A DNA stretch of 64,000 nt from a virus: positions 1 to 64,000 of the IMG/VR virus record IMGVR_UViG_3300025141_011586. One strand, written 5' to 3'. Below the pieces are notes generated by a model. That model did not search any database, was not told where the DNA came from, and saw only the letters and a list, made by a program, of their open reading frames with translations. Positions 18,760 to 25,963 of this stretch are shown here, piece after piece. A program made the translations under genes and the position numbers. The stretch's first letter is position 1. Every line of letters begins with the position of its first letter.

Positions 18760-19299
18760 ATGTCCAGCAATCTCCCTAATGTTTCAATAGGGGACTTTGC
18801 GGAATCAATACTGAACGAGGGGCAAACGCAAAGTGCGCCCCCTCAAGGTTCTCAGTCGTTCGATAATTCTCCTTCTTTTGATTCTATGCCTACCCCCTCT
18901 CCTGGGCAACTTGATATATCAAATGTCCAGGTTCCTGATGATTTTGTAACTTCGCTTGTCGAGGGTAAGGAATCTGAGGTTGAGCAGGAACAGGTTAGGG
19001 CAGCAGCTCCTTTAGGGGAGGACTCTGGGGATAGATTAGAGATACTTCTTTCTCGTCTATGCTCCTTATTGGAAGAAACTAAGGGCTTGATCAGTGAGAT
19101 GGGTATGACCGCTGGGGCTGGGTTATCTCCTGGGGCTACCGAGGTGGGGCATCTTGGAGTTACTCAGGCTTGCCCTGTTCAGAGAAAGGCGCGTAAGAAG
19201 GTGCGTAAGAAGGTGCGTAAGAAGGTGCGGAGAGAGAGGAAGCCTGTCGCAGAAACGATTGAGGCAGTTCTGAGGGATCTGGATAATGGAACTATTTGA
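18760..19299 (+). CDS. Putative prohead/head protein with basic tail
   Basis: About 179 residues from the ATG at 18760; a TTG one codon earlier is possible, but the ATG follows GAGGAAGAG at suitable distance. The N-terminal half is Pro/Ser/Gln-rich and disordered-looking, the middle is helical (LEILLSRLCSLLEETKGLIS), and the C-terminus carries tandem RKKV units that could bind DNA. The segment ATEVGHLGVTQ resembles STTVGHLGTFQ near the start of the major capsid protein. Place in the head block suggests a core or internal protein, possibly the gp68 position. Function unknown. Confidence 0.5.
   Translation: MSSNLPNVSIGDFAESILNEGQTQSAPPQGSQSFDNSPSFDSMPTPSPGQLDISNVQVPDDFVTSLVEGKESEVEQEQVRAAAPLGEDSGDRLEILLSRLCSLLEETKGLISEMGMTAGAGLSPGATEVGHLGVTQACPVQRKARKKVRKKVRKKVRRERKPVAETIEAVLRDLDNGTI
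19191..19226 (+). repeat. 12-bp tandem repeat, three units (RKKV)
   Basis: Three exact GCGTAAGAAGGT units encode repeated RKKV, giving a strongly basic C-terminal tail in the protein containing it. Confidence 0.9.
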
Positions 19300-19663
19300 T
19301 CTAATAACTGAAGCCAAGAAGGATAAGAAGACCAAGGCTCAAAAATCGAGAGTTAAGGTTTATGACACCATAAAAGATGCTCTCAATAAAAGTTATATGG
19401 GTCAGGTATTTTCAACCAAGAAAGCGGGAAGGCTTTATGTTACTACCCATAAGAAGTGGGGAAAAGATAAGGCATCACAAGTAGGGTCAAAGATTGCTAA
19501 GGGATTCACCCCTGGATCGGCCACGCCTGGGGCTTCTTGGCCTGAGGTAAAGGGATATGCTGTGCGTACTATGGCTAGGCATGGTGGGCAAAAGACTAAG
19601 AAATTTACTGGTGGTAAATACTGGAAGAGTAGAAAAAAGGGTAAGAAACATGCTGCTAAATGA
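19286..19663 (+). CDS. Small basic head-module protein
   Basis: 125 residues, rich in Lys, Gly and Thr, with a very basic C-terminus (KYWKSRKKGKKHAAK). It starts inside the previous gene (14-bp overlap) and ends inside the protease gene, so all three are coupled. The N-terminus MELFDLITEAKKDKK looks like the short capsid-targeting peptides of T4 internal proteins, with an ITE tripeptide that fits the (L/I)xE cleavage rule of gp21-type proteases. That makes a packaged DNA-binding protein plausible, but this is inference; no family is recognised. Confidence 0.5.
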   Translation: MELFDLITEAKKDKKTKAQKSRVKVYDTIKDALNKSYMGQVFSTKKAGRLYVTTHKKWGKDKASQVGSKIAKGFTPGSATPGASWPEVKGYAVRTMARHGGQKTKKFTGGKYWKSRKKGKKHAAK

Positions 19664-20810
19664 TATTCGTATTTTAGAGAACATAGAAATTCTTTCTGAG
19701 TCTACATCTCCTCAAGGGATGAAGATTAGAGGCGTATTCCAAAGAGCGGATGAAGCCAATAACAACAAGAGAATTTATCCTAAGGCTATCCTTGAGACGC
19801 AAGTTAAAGCTCTTCAGCCTATGATTAAGGAGAACCGCCTCTGTGGTGAGTTGGATCATCCTAGTCATGACATAGTTAAGCTTTCTAATGCTTCCCATCT
19901 TGTAACAGGATTGTACATGAAGGGTGGTGATGTAATTGGTGAGGCTAGAATCTTGGGCACTCCAGCAGGTAAGGTAGCTCAAGCCCTTATTGAAGGTGGC
20001 GTTAAGATTGGAATTTCAAGCAGAGGCGTTGGAACTCTGTCAGAAGATACCATGCAAAAGGTAAAGTTTGTTAACGATGACTACAAGATGGTTACCTTTG
20101 ATCTTGTAGCAGATCCTTCTACTCGTGGCGCATACCCTGATCTTTACGAGTCCAAGCAAAGTGCCCTGGAGACTCGCAAGTTTGTTGACGATGCCTATAA
20201 GAAGGCGTTAGGGGAGCAAGTCTTTGTTACTATGTTGAAGGACAAGCTTGGTTCTCTTAACGAGGTTTATTCGGCCAAGGATTATAGATCTCCTACTCCT
20301 CCTGCTAGACAGAAGAGTAACACGGTTAACCCAGACTATGATTCTGTTATGAAGGCCAGAGGCTATCCTAGCGTTGATGATATTATGAAGAGGGGTTCTA
20401 ATGATGATCCATCTCACAAGTGGTTTAAGGCTATGATGACAGCAGTAAAGGGGCAACCCACTGTGCAAGAAGGTAAAAAGAAGAAAAAGGTTAAGAAGGC
20501 AAAGGTTTATTACGAGGGTGTTAGCTCCGAGGATATCAAAGCTGAGGTTGCCAGGAGATTAGGCGGAGATCTGACCCTTGAGGATATTAAGGCTGAGGTT
20601 GCTAGAAGGCTAAGAGAAGCTAAAAAGGTTGTCCCTTTTGGCATGACCGCTCTCTTCAACGGCGGTAACGGGGGTGGCGAGGAGGCTGCGCCTAAGCCCG
20701 AGTCTAAGCCTAAGCCCGAGTCTAAGCCTAAGCCCGAGAAGCAGTTGCCGAAGAAGCGAAGGCCGACATCGAAGCCGCCAATAATTGTCGCTAAACAACC
20801 GAAAGGCTAA
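19650..20810 (+). CDS. Prohead core protease, T4 gp21 family
   Basis: 386 residues from the ATG at 19650; upstream in-frame codons lie inside the preceding gene and were not used. The region GVFQRADEANNNKRIYP, GELDHP (His70) and IGISSRG (Ser123/124) is the hallmark of the phage prohead endopeptidase family, where His and Ser are catalytic. The enzyme digests scaffold and trims capsid proteins during prohead maturation. The C-terminal third is an add-on: two EDIKAEVARRL repeats and a Lys/Pro-rich tail with KPESKP units, perhaps a self-cleaved scaffold-binding part. Gene order protease, scaffold, capsid is the same as T4 21-22-23. Confidence 0.85.
   Translation: MLLNDIRILENIEILSESTSPQGMKIRGVFQRADEANNNKRIYPKAILETQVKALQPMIKENRLCGELDHPSHDIVKLSNASHLVTGLYMKGGDVIGEARILGTPAGKVAQALIEGGVKIGISSRGVGTLSEDTMQKVKFVNDDYKMVTFDLVADPSTRGAYPDLYESKQSALETRKFVDDAYKKALGEQVFVTMLKDKLGSLNEVYSAKDYRSPTPPARQKSNTVNPDYDSVMKARGYPSVDDIMKRGSNDDPSHKWFKAMMTAVKGQPTVQEGKKKKKVKKAKVYYEGVSSEDIKAEVARRLGGDLTLEDIKAEVARRLREAKKVVPFGMTALFNGGNGGGEEAAPKPESKPKPESKPKPEKQLPKKRRPTSKPPIIVAKQPKG
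20691..20738 (+). repeat. 18-bp tandem repeat, two and two-thirds units (KPESKP)
   Basis: Units CCTAAGCCCGAGTCTAAG at 20691 and 20709, then a 12-base partial copy, encode the Lys/Pro/Glu-rich tail of the prohead protease. Confidence 0.85.
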
Positions 20811-20853
20811 ACTTACATAAAATTAAAAAAAATTGGTATATTTTTCATAAAAG

Positions 20854-20861
20854 TATAAATA
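20854..20861 (+). promoter_or_regulatory. T4-type late promoter (TATAAATA)
   Basis: An exact TATAAATA octamer lies 26 nt before the scaffold gene, in a 76-bp AT-rich gap and upstream of an AAGGAG ribosome site. It equals the T4 late consensus recognised by the gp55 sigma. It would drive scaffold and major capsid transcription. Confidence 0.7.
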
Positions 20862-20886
20862 TTAATAAGATACAAGGAGAATCTTT

Positions 20887-21513
20887 ATGCGTAAAAAGAA
20901 GAAGAAAACACTAGATCAAATCCTCCCTGAGGGTTTATCGGAGTCAGCAGTCAAAGAGATTACTGGACTCATGCAAGATGTTATAAACGAACAGGTAGAG
21001 GAAAAGGTTAAGCTTCTTGAGGCTAGAGTTACCTCCTTCGTTCGTGCGAATATCGATACTCTTAAGGAGCAAGCTGTCAAAGAGCTGGAGCTAGAAAATG
21101 ATACTTTCCATAACGCCCAACTCTTTGAGACCGTTAAGTCGATCATGGCAGTGGAACTCGACAAGGATGACGAGGATTCCGCCATTAAGATCCTGGCAAA
21201 CGAGTCCAAGGAATTGGAAGGCGAGATGGGACTTCTTAGCAACGAGCTTGATAGAGTCCTTAAAGAGAACAGTAAGATGCAAGCAGTTATTTCTGCCTTA
21301 TCAGATAAGACAGACATGCTTGACGAAGAGAGGAATTCTTTGGTTGAGGCTAATAGCCAGCTAGAGAAAGTCGTGGAAACTTTGGAAGAGTCCAATAAGA
21401 AGCCATTCAAGTCTTCTGAGAAGGCCCTGGTTGTTTCCGAAAATAATGTAAATGTACAAAGAACTGGAGATAACGAGTTCTTAACCGAAGATGTTATGAA
21501 GTTTATGCCTTAA
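20887..21513 (+). CDS. Prohead core scaffolding protein, gp22-like
   Basis: 208 residues, almost entirely predicted helix and coiled coil with heptad-like Leu/Val spacing (LSNELDRVLKENSKMQAVIS, LVEANSQLEKVVETLEES), acidic overall, with a basic start MRKKKKK. This is the composition of T4-type scaffold proteins that fill the prohead and are degraded by the protease encoded just upstream. Several LSE tripeptides match the (L/I)xE cleavage rule. It is preceded by a late promoter and followed 12 nt later by the capsid gene. The call rests on structure and synteny more than on sequence identity. Confidence 0.75.
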   Translation: MRKKKKKTLDQILPEGLSESAVKEITGLMQDVINEQVEEKVKLLEARVTSFVRANIDTLKEQAVKELELENDTFHNAQLFETVKSIMAVELDKDDEDSAIKILANESKELEGEMGLLSNELDRVLKENSKMQAVISALSDKTDMLDEERNSLVEANSQLEKVVETLEESNKKPFKSSEKALVVSENNVNVQRTGDNEFLTEDVMKFMP

Positions 21514-21525
21514 GGAGGCAGTAAT

Positions 21526-23193
21526 ATGGATAGTTTAGGTGGTTCAAATAGTTTAGTCCAAAAGTGGGAACCAATTCTAGAAGGCATCGACAACGATTAT
21601 ACTCGTCGTGTAACGGCGCAGCTTCTTGAGAATCAGGCCAAGCAAATTGTGTCTGAAAAACTCCAGGAGAGTGGCGGTGTTACAACGGGTTCAACAACTG
21701 TCGGTCATTTGGGAACCTTCCAGAAGTTCGCTTTCCCGCTTGTTCGTAGGGTTTACCCTGAGTTGGTTGCCAACAATATTGTTGGTGTTCAGCCCATGCA
21801 AGGCCCAGTTAGCCAGATCTTTTATCTTGGTAATAGTAGGTTCCATAACACAACCCAACAGGTTGTGTACAGCAAGTATAAGCTGACCTACCGTGGTCTC
21901 AACAACGAAGCTATTGGTTCTAGGTCAGACATTGCCGAACAAACTGTTGCTGGTGGGTTTGATCCTGATCAAGGTTGGGGTACTGGCCAGTTCGCGGGTG
22001 CCGCTGGCGCGGGTTCTGGTATGGATCTTGATGGTACGCTTTCAAGGCTTAGTACTTCTGGTGTCGTGTCCGCTAACGCTGGTGGACCTAGCTCGACGTT
22101 TGGTGGCAAGATCGCTTCTTGGCCTCATACCAATACGACGATGGGTTGGACGGTTTCTGGTGGTGAGCAACTGAACCTTACTGGTATTCCAGAAATTCAG
22201 TTCCACATCCAGCAACAGGCAGTTGTGGCTAACACTCGCAAGATGAGAGCCCTGTGGACGATTGAAGCTTCTCAGGACCTCAAGGCTTATCATAACCTTG
22301 ATCTTGAGCGTGAGCTGACCGATCTTCTTAGTAAGGAACTTTCCTTGGAGATTGACCGCGAGATCCTTGAAGATCTTCGCATGATTGCTTACGGTTTCAA
22401 TGGTGCTAATACCTTGGGTAACTGGAAAGCTGAGTCTCTGGATAACGGGAATCCTAACGCTTTCGGAAACACAAAGGGTGTTTTCCAGGGAGTTAATGAG
22501 ACTGGGACGGGCGGTACGCCTGATTTCACTCCGAGTGCCTTCACCTACGAACAAGCAGATGAGCTTAAAGAGCTTCAAACTGCTATTGATTCGAATGTGT
22601 TCCTCGTGGACTTTACTGCAACAACGGGTGCGAATGCTGGCTTGGCTGATTTCAATCCTCGTCACATCGGTGAGTTGTATGGTAACCTGCTGGCAACAAT
22701 GAACATTGCCTCACAGGATATCTACAGAACAACTCATAGAGGTCCTGGTACTGTGATGATCACCTCACCTCTGATGGCTAGCTTCCTAGAAAGCTCTGCC
22801 AAGCTAGAGGGAGGAATTGCTCCAGCGGATGCCCCAACTAACATGGGCACCAAGGTGCAGTACAAGGGCAAGTTCGCTGGCAAGTATGACCTGTATGTTG
22901 ACCCCCTGTGGCCTGAGGACGAAATCCTTTTGGGTTACAAGGGCTCGAATGCTATGGACGCAGGCTTTGTCTACGCTCCGTACATTCCGCTACAGCAACT
23001 GCCTACTATCACGGATCCTGATAACTTCCAACCCAGGAAGGGTATCCTGACTCGTTATGGCAAGGCTGCTATCACTCCTGCTCATAGATTCTATAGAATC
23101 ATTAGAGTGGTTGGTCCTAATGCTAACTGGCTGCTCTCGCCATTCGCTAGAGTCCAGAAGATCGGTACAACCACGGTAACTGGTTATAAGTAA
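21526..23193 (+). CDS. Major capsid protein, T4 gp23 family
   Basis: 555 residues. The C-terminal half is clearly gp23-like: GPGTVMITSPLMASFLES, YDLYVDPLWPEDEILLGYKG, FVYAPYIPLQQLPTI and the final GKAAITPAHRFYRIIRV. An N-terminal stretch of about 50 residues with LQE near residue 47 may be removed by the prohead protease, as in T4. A near-perfect TAAGGAGG ribosome site and a visible preference for C-ending codons fit very high expression. A strong terminator follows. Confidence 0.93.
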   Translation: MDSLGGSNSLVQKWEPILEGIDNDYTRRVTAQLLENQAKQIVSEKLQESGGVTTGSTTVGHLGTFQKFAFPLVRRVYPELVANNIVGVQPMQGPVSQIFYLGNSRFHNTTQQVVYSKYKLTYRGLNNEAIGSRSDIAEQTVAGGFDPDQGWGTGQFAGAAGAGSGMDLDGTLSRLSTSGVVSANAGGPSSTFGGKIASWPHTNTTMGWTVSGGEQLNLTGIPEIQFHIQQQAVVANTRKMRALWTIEASQDLKAYHNLDLERELTDLLSKELSLEIDREILEDLRMIAYGFNGANTLGNWKAESLDNGNPNAFGNTKGVFQGVNETGTGGTPDFTPSAFTYEQADELKELQTAIDSNVFLVDFTATTGANAGLADFNPRHIGELYGNLLATMNIASQDIYRTTHRGPGTVMITSPLMASFLESSAKLEGGIAPADAPTNMGTKVQYKGKFAGKYDLYVDPLWPEDEILLGYKGSNAMDAGFVYAPYIPLQQLPTITDPDNFQPRKGILTRYGKAAITPAHRFYRIIRVVGPNANWLLSPFARVQKIGTTTVTGYK

Positions 23194-23215
23194 TAATCAG
23201 CTAGACTGATAAAAG

Positions 23216-23251
23216 AAAAGACTGAGAGACATAAAAAGCTCTCAGTCTTTT
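23216..23251 (+). terminator. Rho-independent terminator after the capsid gene
   Basis: A perfect 13-bp stem, AAAAGACTGAGAG (23216-23228) paired with CTCTCAGTCTTTT (23239-23251), encloses a 10-nt loop. The A-rich and T-rich flanks would let it work in both directions. Confidence 0.92.
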
Positions 23252-23264
23252 CTGCATTCTAGGG

Positions 23265-23272
23265 TATATAAG
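23265..23272 (+). promoter_or_regulatory. Putative late promoter for the neck/tail-sheath block
   Basis: TATATAAG lies 14 bp past the capsid terminator and 17 nt before the neck gene, with a GAGGG ribosome site between. It is one of several TATA-like elements found directly after terminators in this window and is close to the T4 late -10 sequence. Confidence 0.55.
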
Positions 23273-23289
23273 ATAGAGGGCTTTTTATT

Positions 23290-24177
23290 ATGGCGTTTAC
23301 AGATACCTTCGGACCTGTTAGACCAAGAGTTACATCTTACGGAACTTCTTTTGGTACCTATGGTGGTAATCGGATTACGGATACAAGCTCCGCTCCAGGG
23401 GATATAGATCCTAGTAAGCTAAATAAAAATACGCTTGTAGATGGAGTAGAGTTTACTAGTTTTGATGACACCGTTAAGGACTATGTTCTGGCCAAGCTTG
23501 GGCATCCTGTGGTGAGGGTAGAGCTATCTCCTTTACAGTTAAAAATTGCGACTGATGAGGCTGTAACTAAATTGTCTTATCACGCTCCCTTATGGTCACG
23601 AAACTACGCCACCTTTGAGGCCTCTGCACCATATAATGTCTATGAGATTCCTACTTATATGTTAGATAATCTGGAGTATGTGGTCTACAAAAAGAGCCTG
23701 CTCTCACTCCAGTCTCAGGCAGGAACTTTGGAATTTGATTTCTTCATCAAATACTTCCAGGATAATCATTTGTTTGGAGATTTTAACGTTGGAGAATTTT
23801 ACCTACTTCAGTCTCATCTAGAGCAGATGAGAAAGATTCTGTCTCAGGAGGGGTCCTGGGACGTGCTTAATGGTAAATACTTGCAGATAAATCCTAGGCC
23901 TGCTAAGACTGTGGAGTATGTCCTTTTAGAGTATAGGGCTTTAAACTCAGACACTATACATCCCGCTTACAGAAACTGGATTCAAAGATATGCTTTGGCT
24001 AGTGCTAAGGGTATCCTTGGGGAGATAAGGAGTAAGTATTCTATGTTGCCTTCTCCTGGTGGAGGGGCTCAGTTGAATGGGCAAGCTCTAAAAGAAGAGA
24101 GTGCAAGAGAAATGAAAGAGTTAGAAGAACAGCTTCTCGCAGAGATCGAGGAGCCACCAGTCTTCACAGCATTCTAA
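23290..24177 (+). CDS. Neck / head-completion protein, gp13-like
   Basis: 295 residues. The pattern VLAKLGHPVVRVELSPLQL near residue 70, followed by helical segments and a C-terminal SPGGGAQLNG with a Glu-rich helix, is that of T4 gp13-type neck proteins in marine T4-like phages. gp13 forms, with gp14, the ring that closes the filled head and accepts the tail. Order in this block (gp13, gp14, gp15, sheath, tube) is consistent. The start has a GAGGG site. Identification is by general pattern and synteny. Confidence 0.6.
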   Translation: MAFTDTFGPVRPRVTSYGTSFGTYGGNRITDTSSAPGDIDPSKLNKNTLVDGVEFTSFDDTVKDYVLAKLGHPVVRVELSPLQLKIATDEAVTKLSYHAPLWSRNYATFEASAPYNVYEIPTYMLDNLEYVVYKKSLLSLQSQAGTLEFDFFIKYFQDNHLFGDFNVGEFYLLQSHLEQMRKILSQEGSWDVLNGKYLQINPRPAKTVEYVLLEYRALNSDTIHPAYRNWIQRYALASAKGILGEIRSKYSMLPSPGGGAQLNGQALKEESAREMKELEEQLLAEIEEPPVFTAF

Positions 24178-24762
24178 ATGGCATACAAAAAGAATTATAA
24201 AGTAACCACGCCGATGCCTCTTATCCCTGATATCGATATTGAGGATAGCGAGCTAAGTTTATTTGATCCTACGAATCCAGATATTAATCTATTTAATTTG
24301 GTTGACGATGAGATCATTAGACTAAGTGGGTCCAAGTTATATTTCTATAAGTTTTATCTGGCTGAGGATGATTATGACGATGTCTACATGGAGTCCAAGA
24401 ATAAGGCCATTGTATCGGAGCCTATGTTAGTTCATGGTCACTATGACCCCAAGATTCTAGAGGAGAATCTATCAGAGTTTGGCATTGAGCTTACCAATGA
24501 TCAAGTTTTTGTATTTAACAAGAGCTACATAGAGCAGAAGTTAGGTAGGATTGTTACCCCAGGAGATGTGATTAAGCCAGCTTTTCAGAATCAGAAGTAT
24601 GAAATCTTTGAGGTTCAGGAAGATGCCTTTGAGGCTTACGGGGTTTATCATCTTAACTGTCATGCTAGATTGCTTAGGGATTCTGTGGAGATTCAGGATG
24701 CTCCTTTGCTAGATACAACTGATCCTTTAGGGGGGTATGAAGGGAAAGTGGGTACTGTATAG
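24178..24762 (+). CDS. Neck protein, gp14-like
   Basis: 194 residues; the ATG directly follows the stop of the previous gene. Visible features (FYKFYLAEDDYDDVYMESKN, FGIELTNDQVFVFNKSYIE, TPGDVIKPAFQNQKYEIFEV) recall T4 gp14-type neck proteins, which carry a GD(x)I strand followed by YEI. It would pair with the gp13-like protein to complete the head neck. Similarity is weak, so synteny carries much of the call. Confidence 0.55.
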   Translation: MAYKKNYKVTTPMPLIPDIDIEDSELSLFDPTNPDINLFNLVDDEIIRLSGSKLYFYKFYLAEDDYDDVYMESKNKAIVSEPMLVHGHYDPKILEENLSEFGIELTNDQVFVFNKSYIEQKLGRIVTPGDVIKPAFQNQKYEIFEVQEDAFEAYGVYHLNCHARLLRDSVEIQDAPLLDTTDPLGGYEGKVGTV

Positions 24763-25595
24763 TGGCAAAATTAGATCCAAGATATATGGTTACTGACAAT
24801 AGCCTAAGCTCAGTTGATGGTAAAACTACTTATCAGGTTAAATTTGATACAGAGACAGTACTCACTAAGACTCAGCGGGAGTCCGATGCAGACTTTGGCT
24901 TAGACCCTAGAAGAAAGACAAATAGGGAGATAGCTATCAAGAAGGAGTTGCTTGAGCTACATCGAAAAGAGAGTGATATTTCAAGAGTCTACAAAGAAAC
25001 TTTAAGAGCTGTCATACATCTTTTTAGTGATCTATTTGTTATCGACTCGGACGATAACTTAGTAAAAATTTCTTGTACCCACGGTCACCCAGAGAGGGTG
25101 ATAGCAAAGCTGAAACAAGAAAGTAATATTATACTTCCTGTTATTACCGTTACCCAGTCTACTAGCGACAACGACGATAACAGAAGAAAATTTACGCCTA
25201 TTCTAGTTAATGAACGTTACTGGGATACTGATAAGCATAGGGCGTATAGGATAGTGAGTTTTGCTCCCAGGCCTGTTAATATTAACTACAGTATTAATTT
25301 TTGGACTAAGTATATGGTAGATATGGATCAGATGTTAGAACAATCTAGGTTAAAGTTCAACCCTGATGCTGCTATTAATACGCCCTTCAGTACGAAGACA
25401 AAGGCTTTTATAACTGAAGAGGTAGATAATTCTGAGCTTACCCCAGGGGATACTGCTGAGAGGATTCTAAGGAAGACCTTGAACATTTCTGTTGAGGGTT
25501 ACATACCAAGCCCGAAGTTCTTGTACTCTTCTACTGGTAAGATAGAGAAGCTAAAAGCAGAGGCTGTACTTCATCACATAGATAAGAGAGAATAA
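24762..25595 (+). CDS. Tail sheath terminator/stabiliser, gp15-like
   Basis: 277 residues with a GTG start overlapping the upstream TAG by one base. Features resembling T4 gp15 include the pattern ending in SINFWTKYMVDMDQMLEQ and LKFNPDAAINTPF, where gp15 proteins have a LYIYxKxxEDxxQIxEQILP type segment, and a late VEGYIPSPKFLY. gp15 caps the last sheath ring and joins tail to head. Placement right before sheath and tube genes agrees. Confidence 0.6.
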   Translation: MAKLDPRYMVTDNSLSSVDGKTTYQVKFDTETVLTKTQRESDADFGLDPRRKTNREIAIKKELLELHRKESDISRVYKETLRAVIHLFSDLFVIDSDDNLVKISCTHGHPERVIAKLKQESNIILPVITVTQSTSDNDDNRRKFTPILVNERYWDTDKHRAYRIVSFAPRPVNINYSINFWTKYMVDMDQMLEQSRLKFNPDAAINTPFSTKTKAFITEEVDNSELTPGDTAERILRKTLNISVEGYIPSPKFLYSSTGKIEKLKAEAVLHHIDKRE

Positions 25596-25656
25596 AAATT
25601 AAAAATTTTCGCATCACTTTCGGGTAGTGTCAGTAAATAATATAGAGGAGTTTATA

Positions 25657-25953
25657 ATGGTTAATGAGGATAGGATAATAAAGAAGGGTAAGCCTGCGTT
25701 TAGTACCCCAAAGTCTCTTAAGCCTCGCAAGGTGATTGAAGCTCCTAAAGAAGTAAAAAGGCAAGTAGTTCCTACGAAAGCAGTAAAGAATGAATGCCTT
25801 CAATCATTAGAAGTTTATTTTAAGAACAGTGAAGGGCAAGATGATACCTGTTGGTTACAGCCGAGAGGGGTTTTAAAGTTGCCTGCTTCCTGTTTAACGT
25901 CTCAAATCGATCTTTTGCAAAAGAGGAGACTAGTTCGAGTTTTTAATATCTAG
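25657..25953 (+). CDS. Small protein of the tail block, unknown
   Basis: About 98 residues from the ATG at 25657, preceded by GAGGAG with 6-nt spacing; a GTG 30 bp upstream is in frame but has no ribosome site. The first half is Lys/Pro-rich and the second half (LEVYFKNSEGQDDTCWLQPRGVLKLPAS) looks like a small beta domain. A TAAATAATATAG sequence just upstream could be a late -10. Not recognised; lies between gp15-like and sheath genes. Confidence 0.6.
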   Translation: MVNEDRIIKKGKPAFSTPKSLKPRKVIEAPKEVKRQVVPTKAVKNECLQSLEVYFKNSEGQDDTCWLQPRGVLKLPASCLTSQIDLLQKRRLVRVFNI

Positions 25954-25963
25954 GAGATAGCCC

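Noticed and set aside
20208-20798. Minus-strand frames within the prohead protease gene
   Set aside because: Antisense readings of Lys/Pro-rich repeats, without starts or context.
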